From: Costus lasius
Taxonomy: Eukaryota; Streptophyta; Magnoliopsida; Zingiberales; Costaceae
Assembly: GCA_027563935.2 (NCBI GenBank)
Contig: CM050450.1
Location: forward strand, 29,623,439 to 29,687,438
DNA: 64,000 bases
Direction of reading: 5' to 3'
Below are positions 44,486-56,200 of the stretch, piece by piece; the stretch's first letter is position 1; the number at the start of each line of letters is the position of its first letter. The notes beneath the pieces are model-generated. The model had not been told where the DNA came from. It was given only the letters and a program-made list of their open reading frames with translations, and did not search any database. The position numbers and the translations under genes are program-made.

Positions 44486-45386
44486 GGCACCAAAATCCAA
44501 ACCTAAGGCCGTATGGAACATGCAAACCACCATGCTATTTTGTGATATGTGTATTACTGCTATTGGAAAAAATATGTGGCATGGAACACATTTTTAACGC
44601 ACAAGGGTGGAAGTTCGTAATAGAGAATTTTCAAGAACTAAGTGGGATGAATTATGACAAATTATAATTAAAGAATAGATGGGATCAAATGAAGGCGGAC
44701 TGGAAACTATGGAAGGAATTGAAAGGGTGGGAAACTGGATTAGGCTGGGATGCACGGTTAGATACAGTTGATGCAACCCCAGAATGGTGGGCTAACAAAA
44801 TTGCGGTATGAAAACATTTCTTATTATTAATTTTGTAGTTATTATACTTTTAATGTAATTGTAGATTAACAAAGAGTATGCCAAGTTCCAGAAGAAAGGG
44901 CTTCATCCTGAACTTGAGAGGAAGAATAACGCAATGTTTGGAGACACCATTGCAACTAGTGACTTCTCCTCCTCACCTTCTATATTAGAGGAGATGCAGG
45001 AGAGTGATACACTAGGAGGAGAAGCTAGCAGTGAACCAATTCCTTCCACACCCTCCTCTCAACATAGCACTAGTTTGGCAGGTAGCAAGAGAAAGGGTAA
45101 AAGTACATCTTCGGTCAACCTACAACGTGATATATATAGGTTGGCATCAGCGGCTGAGAGAAGAGTGGAACAGAAAGAAGACCTTAAAGGATATACTTTT
45201 CATGAATGTATGGAAGAAGTCAGATCTCTCCTCCAGATCCATTAGGGTTCACCATTATATTACTTTGTTTCTTCTCTACTTGAGAAGCAGTCAAAAAGAG
45301 CCGCGTGGAAGGAGATGGGAACTGCAGAAGATAAAATGGGTTGGTTGCAGTTTCATTATGAGAACTTCAGAAGATAGAATGTTTGG
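44486..45386 (+). pseudogene. PIF-1 ORF1, Myb/SANT-like DNA-binding protein (broken)
   Basis: Plant PIF elements encode a Myb/SANT-like partner that binds the transposon ends. Here ATG 44486 opens MAPKSKPKAVWNMQTTMLF. After GTHF the frame shifts (near 44597), and the domain continues as GWKFVIENFQ, then LKNRWDQMKADWKLWKELKG and GWDARLDTVDATPEWWANK. An intron (about 44810-44865) joins to INKEYAKFQKKGLHPELERKN. A Ser-rich linker and a C-terminal helix (LEKQSKRAAWKEMG) follow. Besides the shift there is a TAA near 44666 and a TAG near 45243. The product is therefore non-functional in this copy. Confidence 0.72.
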
Positions 45387-45421
45387 CTAGGATGAACATT
45401 GTTATGTTACTATGATTTGTT

Positions 45422-45574
45422 TTGTGTTTGGACATATTGATCAGTTGTATTATTGTGTTTGGACATGTTAAGTAGTTGTATTATTGTGTTTGGATATGTT
45501 AAGTAGTTGTATTATTGTGTTTGGACATGTTGATTAGTTGTATTATTATGGTTAGACATATTGGTAATGTTATG
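45422..45574 (+). repeat. 31-bp tandem repeat between PIF-1 ORFs
   Basis: About four to five units of TTGTATTATTGTGTTTGGAC plus ATGTTAAGTAG with small changes. PIF-2 has about three (63411-63523). Non-coding spacer between the two transposon genes. Confidence 0.85.
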
Positions 45575-45701
45575 TATGATGTTATATTTGATATGTGTGT
45601 TATTTGTTAGTTTTAATGTTATATTTGATATGGTAATATATATTATGTTTGCCAGTTTTAATGTGTGAACATATTAATGTTGTCTTTTTTTTTTATCAGA
45701 T

Positions 45702-47046
45702 ATGGATTCTGATAACAGTAACGATACACACTCCTCTAGTGAATCATCTGATGAATTTTGGAGTATAATTCAATGTGCACAGGTTGCTATACAGTTATAC
45801 CAAGAGAAATATTTGAACAAAACACCTTGTAGTATTTCTGAGTACATAGGAATGAGTTGGATGAGAGAAATATTAGAAGGACACCCTAAACGGTGTAGGA
45901 GAATGATGAGAATGGAGCGAAATGATTTCTTGCAACTATGTAGCACCTTAGAGAACTCTTATGAGTTAAAGGCTTCAAGAAATACTTCAGTAATTGAAAA
46001 GGTTGGTATTTTCATCTTCACCTTAGCTCAAGGTGCATTGAATAGAGCAGTCCAAGAAAGATTTCAACATTCTGGTGAAACCATAAGTGGGATCTTTCAT
46101 GAAGTATTGAAGTCAGTTTGGAAGTTTGCTAAGGTGCTGATAGAGCCAGATGATAGAGATTTTGCAAACATTCCAAAACAAATATTATATGACAACCGTT
46201 ACATGCCTCATTTTAAGGTAAGAATTGTTGTTTATTATAACACAAAATTATGACTTCTCTTTAATATTTTCAATCTAATTTTATAGGATTGCATTGGAGC
46301 TATTCATGGCACACATATAGATGCAGTTATACCGATTAGAGATCAGTTGCCATTTATAGGAAGAAAAGGCCGACCAACCCAAAATATCCTAGCTGTCTGT
46401 TCTTTTGACATGAGATTTATATATGTATTAGCTGGATTTAAAGGTTCAGCTCATGATGCTCGTGTTTTTTCAAGAGTAATCAATACACCAAATTTAAGGT
46501 TTCCACACCCTCCTCCAGGTATGATGCTATTTGTTATAAATATCATTTTTATTAAATTAAATATTATGTTAATTGACATACTACATAAAATTTACAGGAA
46601 AATATTACTTGGTTGATGCTGGTTATACACAGATGCGTGGGTATCTTGGCCCTTATAGAGGAGTAAGATATCATCTTCAGGAATATCAATAAGGGCACTC
46701 ACCACAAGGGCTAAAAGAAGTATTTAATAAGACACACTCATCTCTTAGAAGTTGCATTGAAAGATGTTTTGGTGTGTGGAAGAAGAGGTGGGATGTATTA
46801 CGTGATATGCCATCCTTTCCATATCGAACACAGGTAAAAATTGTAGTTGCAACAATGGCATTACATAATTATATTAGGCAATCAACAAACTCAGATGAGT
46901 TCTTTCAAGAAGTTGATGCTAGTCCTGATTTGGTTGTGGAGGATAATTTTGAAGAAAATGAGACTAATACATCTGAAGTAGATTCTACGGATATAGATAT
47001 GCTCCATAATCAGATTGCTTTGAGTATCATGGCATCAAATGTGTAG
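45702..47046 (+). pseudogene. PIF-1 transposase (HARBI1-like DDE nuclease), three exons
   Basis: Exons 45702-46217, 46287-46518 and 46598-47046, with GT/AG introns of 69 and 79 bp, total about 398 codons. Exon 1 starts MDSDNSNDTHSS and holds the helix-turn-helix-like region (FLQLCSTLENSYELKAS, VGIFIFTLAQGA). Exon 2 holds DCIGAIHGTHIDAV, where the family has GAIDGTH, so the first catalytic Asp is His (codon 46305-46307). The second Asp is in GSAHDARV. Exon 3 holds the Glu in SCIERCFGVWKKRW. Exon 3 also has TAA at 46690-46692, where PIF-2 has CAA. The enzyme is doubly disabled. Confidence 0.85.
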
Positions 47047-47372
47047 TGTAGTATGTAATTTGGTTGTTTAATTGTTGTATTTAATATAGTATTAGACTTA
47101 AACACTATTTTGTATGTGAAAAATACTATTTGTGCTATATGAGACAATTGTTGTTTAAATTTTTAATTATGTTAAAAATTTCTACTTAATTTAATACAAA
47201 ATAGTGCTTAATTTCTGCTGACCAGCAATTGATTTTCCCAAATAGCTTCTGCTTCTCTCAGCCAGCTACTTTTCAACCAACAATGGTAGTTTCCCAAATA
47301 GCTTCTGCTTTTCTCAACTAGCACTTCTCCAACCAGCAGCCAGTAGAAGCAGAATCAGCCCCAGACTGGCCC
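47047..47372 (+). other. PIF-1 3' terminal region
   Basis: Non-coding. It contains two copies of a TTTCCCAAATAGCTTCTGCT motif (subterminal repeats, about 47236 and 47290), usual transposase binding territory, before the terminal GGCCC at 47372. The same motifs occur inverted in PIF-2 at 61650-61740. Confidence 0.65.
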
Positions 47373-48561
47373 ATAGTCACCCAGTATTTGGTTTCTTCTT
47401 AAGCTTTGTGAAATCATTGACTTGGTAACAAGTCTCTTGGCAAGAGCCCTGTTAAAAAGCCCTTTCTTGGCTTTCGAGATATAGCATTGGAGAATGAAAG
47501 GAACTTGAACATCCATTTTCTTTTATTGTATGCGAAGATTTTTATTTTATTTTATAGATTTGTTTGTAAAGAATTTATTTTGTAAAAGTTTATTTTATAC
47601 ATTTTATTTTATAAAATATAGATGTTATTTTATAAAATTATTTAGAATAAAGTGATAGTACAAAAAAAGGGTGAGGTTTGAACCCTCACCCTTTCACCTT
47701 ACAGGTGGACAGCGTATTCACGATCGGTTAACTAAACTGTTGATCTCGGTCAATCGGTTAACTGAACTATTCAGTTAGAAAAAATCTTGAACCATTCCCA
47801 AACCTTTTGATCGATTAATCAATCAACTGGTTAACCACCGCTCATAATTTATTTGCTAAAGCTAATTTAACACCTTCTCACTTCAAAAGGGCATTGATGT
47901 TCTCTTCAAGGCATAGTCACCCAATATTTGGTTTCTTCTTCTTAAGCCTTGTGAAATCATAAGAACTAGTGAATACTTTTATGGCTTGGTAACAAATCTC
48001 TTTGGCAAGAGCCATGTTAAAAAGCCCTTTTTTGGCTTTCGAGATCTAGCTTTGGAGAATGAAAAGAGCTTAGAACATCCATTTTCTTTTATGGTATGTG
48101 AAGCTCTTAGATTTTATTTTATAGATTTCATTTTATAAAGATTTTATTTTATAGATTTCAGTTTGTAAAGATTTTATTTTGTAAAAGTTTATTTTATAGA
48201 TTTTATTTTATAAAATGAAGATGTTATTTTAAAAAATTATTTTAGAACAGAGTGATAGTGCACAAAAAAAAAAAAAGTGAGGTAGAACCCTCACCGTTTC
48301 ACCTTAGAGGTGGATAGGGTATTCATGGTCGGTTAACCGAACCATTGACACCGATCAACCAGTTAATCGTCGATTAGAACAAATCTTGAACTGTTCCCAA
48401 ACTGTTTAATTGGTAACCGATTAACCTATTAATCACCGGTCATAATTTATTTGCTAAAGCAATCGGTTAACCGAACTATTCGATTTAAAAAATCTTGAAT
48501 CATTCTCGAATCGTTTAATCGGTAATCGGTTAACCATCGGTCATAATTTATTTGCTAAAGC
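47373..48561. repeat. Duplicated spacer upstream of RPN1
   Basis: Copy 1 (47373-47860) and copy 2 (about 47913-48459) share ATAGTCACCCA-TATTTGGTT, the AAAAGCCC-TT-TTGGCTTTCGAG segment, a TTTTATTTTATAGATT-rich block and CATAATTTATTTGCTAAAGC. A partial third copy follows (48460-48561). Many GGTTAACCGA units occur. No gene seen. Confidence 0.75.
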
Positions 48562-49920
48562 TTATTCAAGAAAGCTGACTTTTACTATTAAATATTTAAA
48601 AAAATAATAATTTTTAAGCTATAGTCTATAGGTTTCAAACCCGGGACTTGCTAACTCACAAAGTAGCATCTAACTATTGCACTAAATGAACAATTAAATT
48701 ATAATTTTGGGTTATATATATATATATATATATAGATATTAGTCGGTTTGGTTAAACTGTGAAAATTTTTTTCTCAAAGCGTAACCAAACCGAACCGTAA
48801 AATTATAACCTAAAAAATTGATTCTAAACCAAACCGATCAATTTGGTTTACCGCCCATTTGGTTTGGTTTGGTCAGTTAACAATGATATTTTAATTTTTT
48901 TTAATTTTTTTGAATACCTCTAGTGGACAATAGTGTATAGTACTAAAAAACTAAAATTTTGTTGCTTTTCGCTAGATATTTATATTTACTTTTTTTTTCA
49001 TAGCTGATTGGTGCAGTAGAACGACATCATTGGCTTAGTTGCCTAGTCAAGTAGACTTGTCCAATCGATTTAACCCGAACCAAATCGATTGGACCCAAAT
49101 TGAATTTTTTTTTTCTAATATTTGCAAACCAAAAATCGAATTGAAGACTCTTGAAAGCCAATTTAAATCGAACAAAAAATATCGGATTCGATTTGGTTTA
49201 GTTCAAACCGTCCATTGAAGGTCGCCCAACAATGGGCACGTGATGGTTCTTTGGGAGAATCGTTTCATTCAATGGACGCCACATTAAATAGGTGCATTAA
49301 ATGCTATCTGCAACGCATCCGTTGAATTTATTAAAGCATAATTTTCTAGGAAAAAGTTTTCTTGCGTTTTTAACTTTTGACCTTTTGTTTTTAGCGCAGT
49401 GTATAGATCATCTCCATCATCCATAGATTCAGCCAAATTTAGAAGCAAATCCACTCCATACATTGCCGTCAACATTAGAATCTTAGAGCATATTTTGTTT
49501 ATCAAACCCTAGTGGCCAGTGCGGTGCTGTTGCATCTAAAGTAAAGTTTGTGGTGCTTTAAAGTTCGTAGAGTTGGATGATCACATCTTGATCGTTAAGG
49601 ACTATTTGAGTGTATTACAGCCTCACAGGAGCTATTCGGAGGACATTTAATGCTAGCACAATTGAATATGCTGGCGAGCTACTACCATATATTAAATGCG
49701 ATGCATGAGAATGTGTGTTTGATGAGGAAGGCACCGATGCTTCCGAAGGCAATCGCTTGCCCAATTGGTTTTGGAAGATTTTAACTCCCTCAACCTGAAA
49801 TCGAACTGATTTAAATTTTAATTTAAAAAACCAAATCGAATTGCACTGATTAGGTTTGAAATTGAACCGAATTATTTGATTCAATTATTCGGTTTAAACC
49901 AGATTATAGACCGCCCTACA
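48562..49920. other. AT-rich spacer with MITE-like GGTTTGGTT segments
   Basis: (AT)n near 48716-48735, then inverted GGTTTGGTT/AACCAAACC segments at about 48745-48880, and further AAATCGA/TCGATTT segments at 49070-49215 and 49790-49910. These look like remains of small hAT-type or similar non-autonomous transposons, but exact ends could not be paired. A tRNA-like GGTTTCAAACCCGGGAC at about 48630 is not part of a tRNA. Confidence 0.4.
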
Positions 49921-49949
49921 GTGAAGGTTGGCGGAAAGCTCAGCTAAAC

Positions 49950-50058
49950 TGGGCCTAAGCCCATTTGGCTAAATGGGCCACCATTTTAATCCTGGACTCG
50001 CAGTACGCACTAAACGAAATCGATGGACCCAAAATAAAGGGTAGCTAGTTTCTGGGCC
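49950..50058 (+). promoter_or_regulatory. TGGGCC motifs in the RPN1 promoter
   Basis: TGGGCC at 49950-49955, 49974-49979 and 50053-50058, plus an inverted TGGGC at 49959-49963. Such site II motifs (TCP-binding TGGGCY) are common in promoters of growth-related plant genes including proteasome genes. The position 180-290 bp before the ATG fits. Confidence 0.55.
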
Positions 50059-50204
50059 TTCGGTTCTTAACATTTCCGCAAACAAAGAGGCTTACATGCC
50101 ACTGTTAACTACATATACGGTCACTTATCCGCCCCGTTTATTGAAAAAGAAAAAGCTTGTGCCCCAAGCAAAATCTTCGTCCTTCATCGAGTTTGCTTAG
50201 GTCC

Positions 50205-50212
50205 TAGGGTTT
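50205..50212 (+). promoter_or_regulatory. Telo-box near the RPN1 start
   Basis: TAGGGTTT (complement AAACCCTA) 25 bp before the ATG. Telo-boxes often sit in 5' UTRs of plant translation and proteasome genes beside site II motifs. Confidence 0.5.
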
Positions 50213-50236
50213 CTGCCGCACATCTTCGACGTTGCT

Positions 50237-53200
50237 ATGGCCAACCCTAGCTCCTCTGCTGGCCCGGATGCTCCGAAGCCTGCCGCTAAAGATCCAAAGA
50301 AGAAGAAGGACGAGAAGAAAGACGAAGATCTGGTGATTCTCCATCTTCTTTTCTCTCATGCTGATCGGCTGATTCCGTTGATCTCTTCCAACTCTGCCCT
50401 ATTGATTCTATGCTATAATTGCAGTCGGAAGAGGACTTGGCTCTAAAGCAACAGCTTGAGCTCTATGTGGAGCGAAGTGGATTGGCTTCTAAATGCACCT
50501 TGTCGATTGTAACACTTTCAATTTTCTCTGTGAACTTATAGGCAGGAAATTCGAACTGCAACAAGCTCCATGACTTCCGTTCCTAAGCCTCTAAAATTTC
50601 TCCGGCCACACTATGGCACTCTGAAAACATATTTTGAGACGATGCCGGAGTCCGATTTGAAGGTAAACTTTATTACTTATGAATGTCTACGAGATAGATA
50701 CTGTTTACGAAGAAATTGTTTGAAAGTAACCTAATTTCTTGGTATCTCCAGCAAACTTCGACCCTTGGAATATTTCTAATTTGTCTGATCTCGCCTGTTT
50801 TGAATTAATCCATAATTTTGGTTTACGTAGATCTGATTTGTGATCGGTTATTCTGTTGTGGCGCTTGATATTATTAATCTATAAGGCCAGCAATGCTTTT
50901 TGGTGGTGATGCAAATTAGAGGGACACTTGTGAAGGCTTCATGCGAAACAAATTAAAGAGATTGGACTGTTCTTAGTTAAATTCAAGATGCCTATTTATT
51001 CTTTTTGAAAAAAAAATGTTGGAACGTTCTGTCTTGTTGTATCTTTTGGAAATTTCACTGATAACATAAAATGTCCATTACTGAGATGATATATGCTTCT
51101 TTGGTTGCATGTATAAAGTGAGTGGCCTTTCAAGGTTCACTCCTATAGATATGTCCTATTTATTGTTCTTACTATGTATGAATGATCTATGCCATATTTT
51201 CTTAACATCTAGCAGTACTGATTCAAATGGTTCTATGAACTGCAGAAATACTTGGCAGATATACTTTCTGTATTGGCTTTGACAATGTCTGCCGAAGGAG
51301 AACGGGTATGCAAATATAATTTCAAAATGTCACCTACTTATTTTCCTTCTCCCACTAGTTGGTATCTAAATGAAGGAGAACGCATGTGCTAGTTAAATAT
51401 CATTTTAGCAGTTCACTGGTTCTGAATTGCACTATTTTTTACAAGAGGGCAACACTAATTATTCTAATAAAAAAAAATTGAAATTCATAATTGTTGTACT
51501 TGAAGCTGGAGTATGATCTGTTGTTCATTGATGTGTGTAATCTTTGTATATGGACATCCTTGCCACCTTTTGGTTCTTCACTTGTATATATTTTTATATT
51601 ACTCGGTGATCTATGGTATTCTGGTGGTGCAAAGTTATGCAGATCGTGTTATAGATGCTCAATGAAACATGACAATTTACCATTTTCTTTTCCATAGGAG
51701 AGTTTGAAGTACCGATTGCTAGGATCAGAAGGTGATATTGGGTCGTGGGGACATGAATATGTGAGGTAAGAAACATGGCAAGATCTAGATCTTCTATTGC
51801 CTCCTAAAATACATTTCTGCTATTCTATTTAAAATCTCATATATGCGTGACTTTCAGTGTGAATAAGTGCATCTCAAGTGAGTGCTATAGATTGAGCGCT
51901 TTATTACTTGATTTCATTATTGCTTCATTGCGAGACATTTAGTTGGTTATTAGTGGTGCAAATTGTATAGATTGAGCGCTTTATTACTTGATTTCATTAT
52001 TGCTTCATTGCGAGACATTTAGTTGGTTATTAGTGGTGCAAATTGCAGAACCCAATTTTTATCTTGTAGTTTAATGTTAACTTCAAGGTGATGATTGGTT
52101 GTGTAAGCATCTAATTAATATATTTTAATGTATGAGAAATGCTTTGGGCTGATCTCCTTTTGGTATAGTAAAAATCATGAATGGCTGGATGTATTTTAAC
52201 CTTAATGTTATACATAATACTTTCAAATCTACAATTTTAAATTATAACAAATAGATTGTGCGTAGTTTAAATACACAACATTGGTATGACATTGGTTGAC
52301 AAAGTGCTGATATTTATTAAAACTGCAACAAACACAGAAGATAAGATTCTGTTTGCCAGTTTTGGTAGCTAAAGATCAATGTAAATTTTCTGCCCCTGTT
52401 ATGTAATGCTTTTGGTAGACAAAATATTTAGTTTAAATAAGCCATATTCAAAGATGTTTGTGTTCACAACGATGTTTACAATGTTCAAAATCTTGATAAA
52501 TCCTGCAGTGCTTATGCTTTTATCTTTTGATGGTAGTAAGTTTCTCATACCTACCACAAAATGATACTCTGTTTTGCAGAAATCTAGCTGGTGAAATAGC
52601 ACAAGAGTTTGCAAAACGACAGGTGAGGCTTAATTTCTCAATTACAGCAGCTTGATTATGGTTTAACTGACTGTTGATGTTATCACGATTTTGTAGCACC
52701 AATATTATTGTCTATTATTGTCTTGCCAAAAGAAAATTGAAAGTTATCCAATTCGAAAGAAAGCAAAGTCCAATCCACTAATTTTTCTTCTGATTAAGCA
52801 TGTTCCCAGATTATTACTGAAAGATACACATCATTTGCTTGAGTTCAGTCTTTTTCAAGAGTTCCTTAACTATGCGCAACAAGGTGTAAAGCGTTGGTAT
52901 CATGATAGTTTTGGTGTTTCATGTTACCAATACTATCTCGTGACAAGACATGGTATAGGCAAGTGCTGATGATTAGCTATGATTTGCTCATACAGTATAA
53001 TCCTACAAAGCTAGTTTTAGATGTAATAACATCAACTAGATCCAATTTTTTTTAGATTTGAAGCAAATGCAATCCAAACATACCCTATAACATAAAACAA
53101 ATTAAATTATAATAGCCTGTAGTAGTAGAAAAAAGAAGGCCTCTCCATTGCCTATGCACTTTTGTATGCCTTTATTCTCCAAAAAGGGACATCGGAATTT

Positions 53201-56200
53201 TCTTTTGGTTGTGCCAATAAGGACCACCCTACTTTCACTGTTGTCTTTCTTCTTTCACTCTGCTTTGTCGGAGGTCTGAGTATCAGTCCAGTCCATGTAT
53301 CGGTACCTGCATGGACCCGTACATGGTTTATATTTTTTAAATATTTCTTTTGTACTGACATACTAATATGAATGTTTTGATTTTTTTATTATTTATTGTG
53401 CTTTTTTCCTCATAATCAAATAATATACTGTTCTTAATATTCTTTTACGTGCAAAAAGGGGAATATTTGTTCCTAATGTTTTCTGTTCACAATCTACTAT
53501 CGTTCCTTGTCCATTGTTTATTTTGATTCTTACTTATTAAATTTCACACAGCCAAACAATGCACTTACTAGTTACATTCACTAAATATCTAGGCATATCC
53601 TGAAATTAAATAAGTAATGGTATGACTAATCATGGGATCCCAATTATAGACATATACCCACAGTTGTGGCCTCTTTCAGTAAGTTTGTTCTTATTAATAT
53701 GTTACTCTGACCTCTCTTCTTACAGTACGATGACATGCCACTGGATGCTTTGATGGAACTTGTGCAACAAATTGTGGCATTTCACATGAAGGTACGTCTT
53801 GTACATGCATTTAAAGATTAACTTTGCCACTCATTTGTAATGGTTCTTATTCTATCCCTTGATGATGTTCTACACATTATCTAGAAGTTGGAAAATAATT
53901 TATTTATTTTAATCATTCATGCAGCACAATGCTGAGCCAGAAGCTGTAGATCTCCTGATGGAGGTATGCTCTTCATTTCTCAACTATATTGCTCATTTAG
54001 ATGCATATTTATATTTCTTTTTTTTATCTAGGTTGAAGATCTCGATCTTCTAGTTGAGCATGTGGATGCTACAAATTATAAAAGAGCATGCTTGTATCTC
54101 ACAAGTTCTTCTAGGTATGATTTGTACTTTTGTGGAAACTGCACCATGATTCTTGAATCTGTCAAATTGCAAAAAATTCTATTCTTCATTTTAGCATATG
54201 GGTACGATGACTGTTATTGTTAATGACGATGACTCAAGTAGTTTTTGTGTGTTGTCAACAATGTAGCTAAGGATTAATATTGGCATGTTAACATAGAGCA
54301 TGTGCATGTGGAAGGTGATGTGTGGTTTAAGTACATTTTCTAGAATCTGATGAAAATGTAAGAGCAACAGACTTGTCACAATATAGTATTCTGGAATTTA
54401 TTCCTAGTTCCAACAACCTCCCTCTTGTGGTTCTTGTCTCACACCAGATACACCTCATGTACGGACAACTGTATCTCCTGTAACTCACTTTTAATATGTA
54501 GGACGCCAGTTTTATAACTCATTTCAGGCTTTACATCTATATCATCCTTAATTTTAACTTCATTTTCTGACTATTTCAGTTATCTACCAAGTCCGGATGA
54601 TATATTAGCTTTGGACATTGCATTTACAATATATACAAAGTTTGAGGATTATGCAAGTGCTATGCGCATTGCGCTCTTTCTCGACAACACCCAAGTATGC
54701 CGTTCTCATGTTTTTTATCTTATAGTTATCTTTAAATAAACACCAGTCTTTTAATCATTTTTCCTGACGGTTCCTTTTGACAGTATATGAAGCAGATCTA
54801 CACATCTACTGACGATCTTCTCCTGAAGAAGCAGTTTTCTTATATGATAGCTCGTCATGTAAGCTATCTGTGGAACATCGTGTTTATGTCATAACTTTAA
54901 CTGGTGGATCTTAACTCATGAGAGTTGGATAACATGGTTCTCATATTATGGTTTGATTTATTTAATCTACACCTTATGTAGCTAAGATTATTTAATATTT
55001 AGTTCATTGATCAGAAAACAGTTTTCTATTTTCGCTATGTTCTGTAAGTATTTGTATGATGTGGTCGGAAACACCTATTTCACTGAAAAACTACTTCGTT
55101 TCAGGGTTTAGTTGTTGAACTTGATGAAGATGTAGCTCCAGATGATGATGAGAGGGAGGCTCTGCAAGAGATTGTCAACAATACTAAGCTGAGTGAGGGC
55201 TATCTTGCTCTGGCTCGTGACATTGAGGTTATGGAGCCTAAATCTCCAGAAGACATCTATAAGGTATTGTTGATACGTTATCCTTAGTCAAGCTCCCATG
55301 CCTTTTGTATCGTCTATTTTGCTTATAACCTGAAGTTTTCTAAGATGTTTCCTGTTGTTTCTCCCATATCGATTGTGGTTTGTTTTATCAGTCAAGGGTT
55401 ATCATTTGTGAAGTGATCAACTTTTTTCAAGAAGTATATCATTTGATATGACTACATACCATTTTTTATCATTTCTTGTCTCGTGGTAGAAAATATTTCA
55501 TAATAGTCTTTGTAAACACTATTAAAGCCCGGACTCTTCTATAAATGGGACATACCTGACTATATATGAAATAACTAAGCTGGAATTTCTATAATAGTGG
55601 AAGATCTTGGATTTGGTGAACTCATCTTAGTTTATTTTTGACTTCTTTTGGAGAGTTTTTCTCATGCATTTGTCATTTAGGTGCACTTGATTGATGGACG
55701 GGCAAGTGCAAGTACTACTCTTGATTCAGCGAGACAAAACTTGGCAGCTACCTTTGTCAATGCTTTTGTAAATGCTGGATTTGGACAGGTAGATTCAGGT
55801 TTTTACATAGGTATTTCTTGTTATAATGCAATATTTAAGTTCTTCCTCTCTTTTTTTACAGGATAAATTGATGACTGTAGCTTCAGAATCTTCCAGTGGA
55901 TCTTCAAGTAATTGGTTATTCAAAAACAAGGAACACGGAAAGGCTAGCGCAGCAGCAAGCTTGGTATGATTTATGCCTTTATATGTTGATTCACTTTAAT
56001 TTCTGATTATTTATGTGACTGGTTATTTTCCCCTTTATTGCAGGGAATGATTCTGTTGTGGGATGTCGACTCTGGGTTGGCTCAAATTGATAAATATTTA
56101 CATAGTAATGATAACCATGTCGTGGCTGGTGCTTTATTAGGTGTTGGTATTGTTAATTGTGGTATAACAAATGAATGTGACCCTGTAAGTTCAATCTCAT

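Larger units (their letters stand above)
41393..47372 (+). mobile_element. PIF-1: PIF/Harbinger-type DNA transposon
   Basis: It contains the two genes typical of plant PIF/Harbinger elements: a Myb/SANT-like ORF1 (44486-45386) and a DDE transposase (45702-47046). The right end, read inward, is GGGCCAGTCTGGGGCTG (47372 leftward) and matches the left edge of PIF-2 at 61586. The left end is proposed at 41393 (GGTTGCGTTTGGGGCTG), sharing the TTTGGGGCTG core; this boundary is less certain. The expected 3-bp TWA duplication is not clear (ATA is present near both ends). Upstream of ORF1 lies a CT-rich leader (41550-42420) and 2 kb of probable intron. Confidence 0.7.

Noticed and set aside
41386..47375. 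Clean 3-bp target-site duplication for PIF-1
   Set aside because: ATA occurs near both ends, but the left boundary is uncertain and the family normally uses TTA/TAA.
48625..48690. tRNA-like GGTTTCAAACCCGGGAC
   Set aside because: Only a B-box-like stretch; no acceptor or anticodon stems could be paired, and the surroundings are repeat-like.
50502..50541. A normal 40-nt intron restoring RPN1 exon 2
   Set aside because: It keeps frame and has GT/AG ends, but is shorter than usual plant introns and the resulting peptide does not match RPN1; listed only as a possibility.
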